Below, one piece after another: positions 22,039 to 27,005 of a stretch of DNA of 27,005 nucleotides. The notes beneath the pieces were generated by a model. The model was not told where the DNA came from. It saw only the letters and a program-made list of their open reading frames with translations, and did no database searches. Made by a program: the position numbers and the translations under genes. Each line of letters begins with the position of its first letter. The first letter of the stretch is position 1. Source of the stretch: a virus; IMG/VR virus record IMGVR_UViG_3300031622_000015, positions 1-27,005 of that record; one strand, written 5' to 3'.

Positions 22039-23142
22039 ATGAGTAAAGAAATTGATGATGTATTATCTATAATTGATAAATCTAACCCGTACGCCTCGTT
22101 TTTAAATGAGAGCGCTCTAAGTAATATAGATGGTTGGATAGATACTGGCTCTATGGTACTAAATGGTATTGTATCAGGTTCATTATTTGGTGGTATACCA
22201 AAAAATAGAATGACTCTATTAGCTGGTCCTAGTATGACCGGTAAGAGTTTTATATTGCAAAAGATTTTAGCCAATGCTCAGAAAGAAGGATTAACTCCAG
22301 TTATTTTTGATAGTGAAAATGCTATTGATAAAGATGGAGCAGAAGCATTAGGTCTGGATGTTAGTAAGGTAAAATATGTACCCGTTTTTAGTATTGAAGA
22401 ATGTCGTAATACTATTTTTGATTTCTTAACTAAAGTAAAGGAAAAGGGTCAAGAAGGTAAGTTTATTATTGCTATTGATTCTTTAGGTAATATGGAAAGT
22501 CAATTGCAGATTAATCGTCAGATAAAAGGTAATGTAAGTGCTGATATGGGTAGTAGAGCTAAAGCTATGAAATCTTTATTACGGACCTTAACTCAGTTAT
22601 CCGGATTAACTAAAACTACTATTCTAGCTACTAATCATATCTATGAAGACCCGTCAGCGATGTTTCCTTCGTTGGTAAAGGCAATGCCAGGTGGTACTGC
22701 TACTGTTTATCTTCCATCAGTTACTATTCAATTAGCTCGTAAGCCAGTTAAAGAAGATAAGAATACAGATGGTAAGTTAGCTGTAGGTCAGAAGAATTAT
22801 TCAGGCGTTATACTTAGAGCTTTAACTGTTAAAAATAGATTTGTTAAGCAATACTTGCAAGGTGAAATGTATCTATCTTTTGATAAAGGTTTAAACAAGT
22901 ATTATGGTTTATTAGATCTTGCAGTAGGTTTAGGAGCAGTAATACAAACTGGTTCAACTTATACTTTACCAGATGGTAAGAAACTTGGTTATTATAGTAA
23001 ATGGAAAGATGATACAGAATTATGGGACAATACTATTATACCTGTCGTGGAAGAAAAAATTAAACAAGAATGGAAATACAGTAATAAATCTGATGAAGAT
23101 GAAATTATACCAGACGAAGTAAACGATGAAGAAGAAGAATAA
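22039..23142 (+). CDS. uvsX: UvsX RecA-like recombinase
   Basis: Strand-exchange recombinase, 367 aa (T4 UvsX is 391). Seen: Walker A GPSMTGKS (63-70, Lys69), Walker B FIIAIDSLGN (142-151, Asp147), the ATNHIY segment, PGGTATVYLPS (a RecA-like L2/core region), and an acidic C-terminal tail (DEDEIIPDEVNDEEEE) that usually modulates DNA binding. Known role: filament formation on ssDNA with help from UvsY, strand invasion and recombination-dependent replication. It has its own promoter with a predicted leaderless start. The queC ATG overlaps its end by 17 nt. Confidence 0.93.
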   Translation: MSKEIDDVLSIIDKSNPYASFLNESALSNIDGWIDTGSMVLNGIVSGSLFGGIPKNRMTLLAGPSMTGKSFILQKILANAQKEGLTPVIFDSENAIDKDGAEALGLDVSKVKYVPVFSIEECRNTIFDFLTKVKEKGQEGKFIIAIDSLGNMESQLQINRQIKGNVSADMGSRAKAMKSLLRTLTQLSGLTKTTILATNHIYEDPSAMFPSLVKAMPGGTATVYLPSVTIQLARKPVKEDKNTDGKLAVGQKNYSGVILRALTVKNRFVKQYLQGEMYLSFDKGLNKYYGLLDLAVGLGAVIQTGSTYTLPDGKKLGYYSKWKDDTELWDNTIIPVVEEKIKQEWKYSNKSDEDEIIPDEVNDEEEE

Positions 23143-23875
23143 AATAGTTATAACCTTATCTGGTGGAATGGATTCATCTGTTTTACTCTATAAGGCAGCC
23201 GAACAGTATAATGAAGTGCATACTGTAACATTTAATTACGGTCAACGTCATAGTAAAGAGTTAGAAGCAGCTGAAAAGCAATTAGCTAACGCTAAATTTA
23301 ATTATACAAATGTTAAGTTTACTAATAAATTATTAGATGTTACTTATATTAAGGATATAGCTGATACATCTTCTCTTACTAATGATAATATAGATACACC
23401 TGACGTAAAAGATATAATGGGTGAGGCTCAACCTAAATCATATGTACCATTCCGTAATTTAATGTTTTTAAGCATATTGTTATCATATGCAGAAAAAATG
23501 GAAGCTGAGGAAGTATGGTATGGTGCAGCAGAAGCTGATAGTCTTGCTGGTTATTGGGATGGTTCAGTGCAATTTGTCGATAAAATGAATCAGATTTGTC
23601 TATTAAACCGTGAAGTAGATGTAAGGGTAAGAGCTCCTCTTCTTAAGATGAGTAAAAAAGAGATTATTTTAAATGGTGTTGAGCTTGGAGTCAATTTTAC
23701 TGATACATATACATGTTATTCTGGTGAATATCCATGTGATGCTAATAGTGCAAGTAGTGCTCTTAGGTTGAAAGGTTTTTTAGACGCAGGATTACAAGAT
23801 CCGTTACGTTATAAACAGCAAGATAAGTTAGATTCGGTTTATAGAGATAATAATTGTAAATCTATAATATATTAA
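23126..23875 (+). CDS. queC: QueC-family 7-cyano-7-deazaguanine synthase, degenerate zinc site
   Basis: QueC-type PP-loop ATPase of 249 aa. Known reaction: CDG + NH3 + ATP to preQ0, a precursor of queuosine/archaeosine and of 7-deazaguanine bases in some phage DNAs. Seen: PP-loop LSGGMDSS (11-18), FNYGQRHSKEL (36-46), YVPFRNLMFLS (106-116), GAAEADSLAGYWD (133-145), CYSG and a C-terminal LRLKGFLDAGLQDPLRY. The usual four-Cys zinc site is incomplete: Cys197 and Cys204 remain, but the next two positions (CDANSASSALR, normally CGxCxxCxLR) are Asn and Ser. It overlaps uvsX by 17 nt and is convergent with, and overlaps by 4 nt, the late gene beyond. Possibly works with the nearby glutamine amidotransferase. 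Confidence 0.85.
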   Translation: MKKKNKIVITLSGGMDSSVLLYKAAEQYNEVHTVTFNYGQRHSKELEAAEKQLANAKFNYTNVKFTNKLLDVTYIKDIADTSSLTNDNIDTPDVKDIMGEAQPKSYVPFRNLMFLSILLSYAEKMEAEEVWYGAAEADSLAGYWDGSVQFVDKMNQICLLNREVDVRVRAPLLKMSKKEIILNGVELGVNFTDTYTCYSGEYPCDANSASSALRLKGFLDAGLQDPLRYKQQDKLDSVYRDNNCKSIIY

Positions 23876-25152
23876 TAACCGTGTCTATTCATTCTTTCTT
23901 GAGAATGAGCATTTTGCATTTTTTGCCTGTGTTGATTGATCAAGTAGTTATTAATATCTTGTTGAGACATTGCAACTTGCTCTTCTTCTTCAGATTCTGA
24001 CGGTTTCTTTTTTCTAAGCTTACCTGTTATTGGGCATCTTTCTTCTCCTTCATCAGGTGCCTCATCAGGTTCCATTTCACCCATTTGATCATCATCAGGT
24101 GCCTCATCAGGTTCATATTGGTCATTATCGTCTTGTTCGTCTTTAGGTAAAATCTTTTTCATTAAATGACTACCAACAGCACCAGCTGCCCCGACTGCAA
24201 TCCCAGTTCCTAAGATAGGTAATATATTATCTTCTGCAGGTTCGTCTTCATCTTCATAATGATCTGCAACTGCTCTTGCATGAGATTGACCAGCCCTTTC
24301 TTGCTCTTTCTTCATTGCTTTAGCAATAGCTACCCCTCTTGATCTTTCATATGAAGAAATCTCACCATCATCATTTAAATCTGATTTTTCTTTATCAATT
24401 TCTTCACCTTCTGGAACACCAACACCATCTTGACGGCTCATATAACTAACAGCGTCGATTGCATTTGACATACCATCTTCTTCACCTTCTGGAAAATCAG
24501 CAACTAATTTTTCTCTATTACCCATTTCTATTTCTCCACCAAATTTATCAACTTTTTCTGTTTCACTTGGTTTAACAATAACAACTGAAACAATATCATC
24601 TTTAGATATATCATCTAAATTAAGTTTTTGACCTTTAAAAGAATTAAGAGTAACTCTATATTTTAAACCATCGCTTACTACTGTATATAAATCATTTTCA
24701 CCAACACCACCTTCAGATTTTAAGGTGGTATCCCCTCCAAGATTTAATTGTAAAGTTTCAAAACCTGTATCACCTTTCTTAAGACCTTCTTTTGCTGCGC
24801 CTCTTGCTCTTGTTGTAATTTGAACATCTGGTCTTGTAGCTAATGGTTTAGAAACATTGGCCATAATATTAATAGCATTTTGAATATTATCATCAGTTAA
24901 ATCTTCTAAATCTAATTCAGGATTTTCTTTTTGTAAGTATCTAATTACCTTGGTAGCAAAGTATCTAGGGGTCATTGTACCTTTAAGATCTCTAATATCT
25001 TCCATACCCATTAGTTTTGCTCTTAACGGATCAGCAATTTTCTTACCTCTTGCTTCTTGGACCAAATCATCGTCCCCTTCATGCATACCTTGCATATATT
25101 GAGAAGCACTTTCGTTAATAATTTTTTTGTTACCCCAGTTATGTAAATTCAT
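23872..25152 (-). CDS. Acidic late protein with EF-hand-like loop, Gly-rich segment and capsid-targeting-like leader
   Basis: A 426-aa acidic protein not assigned to a family. N-terminus MNLHNWGNKKIINESASQ, with an I-N-E site at 12-14 and a second V-Q-E at 31-33 followed by ARGKK, like LQEAAGKK in the 9060-7849 product. Residues 258-269 (DLNDDGEISSYE) are a full EF-hand calcium-loop pattern followed by RSRGVAIAKAM; such loops occur in other marine T4-like phage proteins. Residues 309-329 (NILPILGTGIAVGAAGAVG) form a Gly/Ala-rich hydrophobic stretch that could insert in a membrane. An acidic, partly repeated segment follows (EPDEAPD twice). First and only gene of its late transcript (AATAAATA box). 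Probably packaged in the head or part of the virion. Confidence 0.7.
   Translation of the reverse strand: MNLHNWGNKKIINESASQYMQGMHEGDDDLVQEARGKKIADPLRAKLMGMEDIRDLKGTMTPRYFATKVIRYLQKENPELDLEDLTDDNIQNAINIMANVSKPLATRPDVQITTRARGAAKEGLKKGDTGFETLQLNLGGDTTLKSEGGVGENDLYTVVSDGLKYRVTLNSFKGQKLNLDDISKDDIVSVVIVKPSETEKVDKFGGEIEMGNREKLVADFPEGEEDGMSNAIDAVSYMSRQDGVGVPEGEEIDKEKSDLNDDGEISSYERSRGVAIAKAMKKEQERAGQSHARAVADHYEDEDEPAEDNILPILGTGIAVGAAGAVGSHLMKKILPKDEQDDNDQYEPDEAPDDDQMGEMEPDEAPDEGEERCPITGKLRKKKPSESEEEEQVAMSQQDINNYLINQHRQKMQNAHSQERMNRHGY
24051..24114. repeat. 22-nt direct repeat in acidic linker
   Basis: A perfect 22-nt unit occurs at 24051-24072 and 24093-24114 (42-nt period); it contains CATCAGG twice. 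It encodes the repeated EPDEAPD segment on the minus strand. Confidence 0.8.
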
Positions 25153-25157
25153 AATAA

Positions 25158-25165
25158 TATTTATT
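25158..25165 (-). promoter_or_regulatory. Late promoter -10 box (AATAAATA)
   Basis: Minus-strand AATAAATA, then TTATT, then the ATG at 25152. It overlaps by 2 nt the -35 box of the opposing promoter at 25164. Confidence 0.65.
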
Positions 25166-25192
25166 GATTATTGTTAAGTTTTATACTATAAT
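25164..25192 (+). promoter_or_regulatory. Sigma70-type promoter for glutamine amidotransferase
   Basis: TTGATT (25164-25169), 17 nt, TATAAT (25187-25192), 7 nt, ATG at 25200. Near-consensus spacing and boxes, among the best promoters in the window. Confidence 0.75.
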
Positions 25193-25199
25193 ATATTAT

Positions 25200-25871
25200 A
25201 TGTGTGGTATATATTGTAGCAATGATTTAAGTACATTTGAAATATTAGAGGAAGCTAATAGAAAACGTGGTAATTTTTCTACTGGTATATTTTATTGTTA
25301 TAATAAAGCTAATTATAATATAATCCAAGAAAAAGGTAATATAAACTGGAATAAGACAAAAATACCACATCAAAAAGGACATTTATATTTGGGTCATAAT
25401 CAGGCTCCTACTGAAACCGGTAGAGGTTGGCAAGAGGAAACGTCTCATCCATTTTGGGTAGGTGATTGGATAGTAGCTCATAATGGAGTATTAACTAATT
25501 CTAATGAATTAATTGATGAGTTTATACCAATGCATGATAACCCTGTAGATAGTAGTATAATACCAGCATTATTAGATGAATTTGAGTATACTCACGGTCC
25601 TTGTGAAGATGCTGAAACAGAAGTACAAAATATATTGTATACTATTGAAAAACTTAAAGGTACATTTGCTTTATGGATAGTTAACATTAAAACAATGAAT
25701 ATATACATAGCAAGACAAGGTAGTACATTGTTTTACAAAGATAGTAATATATCATCTATTAGAGGTTGTGATTATAAAGAGATAAGTCAAGGTATACTTT
25801 ATAATTTTTCATATGAAGGTCTAACTGAAATAGATAGCTTTGTATATGATAGCCCATTTTTAACATTATGA
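25200..25871 (+). CDS. Class II glutamine amidotransferase
   Basis: N-terminal-nucleophile glutaminase of 223 aa. The start at 25200 is set by chemistry: MCGIYC places Cys2 as the catalytic nucleophile exposed after Met removal, and a strong promoter lies just upstream; the frame extends to 25164 but that start would bury the Cys. Other signs: LGHNQAPTE (65-72), in the place of the GHxRxAT substrate loop; IVAHNGVLTN (91-100, Asn95 and Gly96 for the oxyanion site); DSSIIPALLDE; and KGTFALWIV. Known role: release of NH3 from glutamine for a synthetase domain, which is absent here, so a separate partner is needed. QueC, 1.3 kb upstream on the same strand, is a candidate. It overlaps the GNAT gene (ATGA). 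Confidence 0.85.
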   Translation: MCGIYCSNDLSTFEILEEANRKRGNFSTGIFYCYNKANYNIIQEKGNINWNKTKIPHQKGHLYLGHNQAPTETGRGWQEETSHPFWVGDWIVAHNGVLTNSNELIDEFIPMHDNPVDSSIIPALLDEFEYTHGPCEDAETEVQNILYTIEKLKGTFALWIVNIKTMNIYIARQGSTLFYKDSNISSIRGCDYKEISQGILYNFSYEGLTEIDSFVYDSPFLTL

Positions 25872-26341
25872 ATATAAATTACGTTACGGTTAGTGAATTG
25901 GGTGAAGTAGATAAGTTAAGATTTATAAAATTTATCTACGATAACACCGATTCCTATATTTTAAACACATTTGGCCATACTTGGTCAAGTAGAAATTGGT
26001 GGGAGGAATACCCTATAGAGGTTTGTACAGATGACAGTGGTAAAGTACTAGGTTTACATGCATATACAGTTAATACTAAAGCAGAAAATACATTAAAAAC
26101 GTATTATATAGTTACATCAAAATATAATAGAGGTAACGGACTCGCTAAATTATTAATTAAAAATGCGTTATATAAACATAAGGATAATATTAAATTTTAT
26201 TATGTGAATTCAGATGTAAAAAGTGACGGGGCTATTTTTTATAAAAAATGGTTAGGTAATAACTATATCACCGAGGATAACGATTTCAATTCACAAGATG
26301 TAATTTTTAAGGAACCTATTTATAATATTATTGATGAGTAA
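25868..26341 (+). CDS. GNAT-family N-acetyltransferase
   Basis: Acetyl-CoA-dependent N-acetyltransferase of 157 aa. Seen: beta-strand TYYIVTSKYNRGNGLAKLLI (77-96), which is GNAT motif A with the pyrophosphate-binding RGNGLA (Arg88 to Ala93), and SDGAIFYKKWLG in the motif B region. Known role: acetyl transfer to an amine of a small molecule, protein or modified base; the substrate cannot be read from the sequence. No SD site is visible; it is translationally coupled to the amidotransferase (overlap ATGA) and overlaps the next gene by 8 nt, so the three form one operon. Confidence 0.75.
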   Translation: MNINYVTVSELGEVDKLRFIKFIYDNTDSYILNTFGHTWSSRNWWEEYPIEVCTDDSGKVLGLHAYTVNTKAENTLKTYYIVTSKYNRGNGLAKLLIKNALYKHKDNIKFYYVNSDVKSDGAIFYKKWLGNNYITEDNDFNSQDVIFKEPIYNIIDE

Positions 26342-26675
26342 ACTGAAGACAACTGGTAAACCTCGTCAGTTTGATACTGGCGCACAACGAGATAATGCTG
26401 ATAATAAACTAAGAATGAGTTTAGTACCTCATGCAGCTTTAAACGGTGTAATGTTGAGGTATATTCAAGGAGCTGATACCTATGGTGAGAATAATTGGAA
26501 GAAAGGCATGAAGCATTCAGTTTTATATGATAGTACTATGAGACATTTAATGCAAGACTTTACCGGAGATGATAGTGAAGATCATTTGGGAGCTGCTCTA
26601 TGGAATATTATGGGTATGATCTGGAATAGAGATCATAAACCTGAAATGGATGATAGAAAAGAATATGAAATATAA
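26334..26675 (+). CDS. DUF5664-type dATP/dGTP diphosphohydrolase-like protein
   Basis: A 113-aa protein with the pattern I associate with the DUF5664 family, which databases label dATP/dGTP diphosphohydrolase N-terminal domain: LVPHAALNGVMLRYIQGADT, then YGENNWKKGM, RHLMQDFTGDDSEDHLGAAL and WNIMGMIW. The paired acidic and His residues (Asp/Glu around 80-85, RHL) fit a metal-dependent all-alpha NTP pyrophosphohydrolase fold related to MazG. Inference: adjusts the nucleotide pool during replication, perhaps linked to base modification. An in-frame TTG at 26331 precedes the ATG at 26334; I use ATG. It overlaps the next gene by 11 nt. Confidence 0.7.
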   Translation: MSKLKTTGKPRQFDTGAQRDNADNKLRMSLVPHAALNGVMLRYIQGADTYGENNWKKGMKHSVLYDSTMRHLMQDFTGDDSEDHLGAALWNIMGMIWNRDHKPEMDDRKEYEI

Positions 26676-27005
26676 AATTTATACAGCTACAAAAGGTAAA
26701 AAAGAAGATACAGCCCTGTATAAATCTCTTAATAAAAAATATAACGATTTACCGATACATTATGAAGAAAAAAATACTAAAAGTTTGCAAAGTTGCTATA
26801 ACAACTTTTTGGAAGACGCTCGTACTAATAACATTGATATCTGTATGTTTATCCATGATGATGTTTTTATCAATTGCAGGGATTTGTTGCATAGGTTGGA
26901 CAATTATGGTAAAATGTATACAGTTTTTGGTCTCGCAGGGGCTAGTACGTGTAAGGTTAAAGAACCTGCTTTATGGCATCTTATGTCCGAGAGGAAAGAC
27001 CAAAG
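26665..27005 (+). CDS. Glycosyltransferase-like protein, 3' end beyond window
   Basis: Partial gene, 113 codons seen. It starts MKYKIYTATKGKKEDTALYK; NIDICMFIHDDVFI (57-70) is a GT-A like strand ending in an acidic DD, taking the place of DxD, and YTVFGLAGASTCKVKEPALW (85-104) followed by HLMSER is a segment I recall from phage and bacterial GT2-like glycosyltransferases. The gene overlaps the upstream gene by 11 nt and belongs to the amidotransferase operon. The sugar and acceptor are unknown. Confidence 0.65.
   Translation, partial: MKYKIYTATKGKKEDTALYKSLNKKYNDLPIHYEEKNTKSLQSCYNNFLEDARTNNIDICMFIHDDVFINCRDLLHRLDNYGKMYTVFGLAGASTCKVKEPALWHLMSERKDQ

Noticed and set aside
23872-23875. Frameshift or fusion between queC and the next gene
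   Set aside because: The two genes are convergent on opposite strands and only share 4 nt at their stop codons; both frames end normally.
25164-25199. Longer N-terminus for the glutamine amidotransferase
   Set aside because: The catalytic Cys must follow the initiator Met in class II amidotransferases, and the region upstream of 25200 is a near-consensus promoter.
1-27005. tRNA genes, CRISPR arrays, insertion sequences, integrase or attachment sites
   Set aside because: Gaps between genes are too short and no cloverleaf, regular spacer array, transposase or integrase reading frame was seen.

Overview
This window is a segment of a T4-like tailed phage (myovirus) genome. It is AT-rich and densely packed, with many 1-17 nt gene overlaps. 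The T4 set uvsY, uvsW, gene 55, 47, 46, 43 and uvsX is present, and late promoters of the T4 TATAAATA type are visible. Gene order 55-47-46-43-uvsX, the small proteins around them and the low GC point to the marine cyanophage/pelagiphage branch. No photosynthesis gene is present, so the host cannot be fixed; a marine alphaproteobacterial host such as SAR11 is only a guess.

Layout. (1) About 1-11,450 is almost entirely minus strand and late. It holds a glycosyltransferase, a 2-oxoglutarate/Fe(II) oxygenase, two presumed virion proteins, then a long run of genes whose products nearly all begin with a short leader ending in a hydrophobic-x-Glu site, as in T4 capsid-targeting sequences. These include four small basic proteins, a 658-aa fusion of a ligase-like domain and a cytidylyltransferase-like domain, and a possible PD-(D/E)XK nuclease. 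Two late genes (868-1458 and 5336-5866) point the other way. (2) 11,473-23,875 is plus strand and is the replication, recombination and late-sigma block, interrupted by a glycosyltransferase and by a UDP-sugar dehydrogenase that looks inserted. uvsX is followed by queC. (3) One late minus-strand gene (25152-23872) separates queC from a plus-strand group at 25,200-27,005: class II glutamine amidotransferase, GNAT acetyltransferase, DUF5664-type nucleotide hydrolase and a glycosyltransferase cut by the window end.

How it works together. Host-type sigma70 promoters (TTGATT...TATAAT) drive the plus-strand replication genes. These make the late sigma factor gp55, which then fires the (A/T)ATAAATA promoters of the minus-strand virion genes. 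In both classes the start codon sits where transcription should begin (late: -10 octamer + 5 nt + ATG; early: TATAAT + 6-7 nt + start), so the first gene of most transcripts should be translated leaderless. At three divergent junctions opposing promoters physically overlap.

Most notable ideas: a head-packaged set of about eleven proteins marked by a shared N-terminal leader; leaderless design for both promoter classes; and a QueC lacking two zinc cysteines close to a free glutamine amidotransferase, which together resemble a split GAT-QueC and suggest 7-deazaguanine (archaeosine-type) DNA modification. No tRNA gene, CRISPR array or IS element was seen, and no gene-free stretch exceeds 300 bases.
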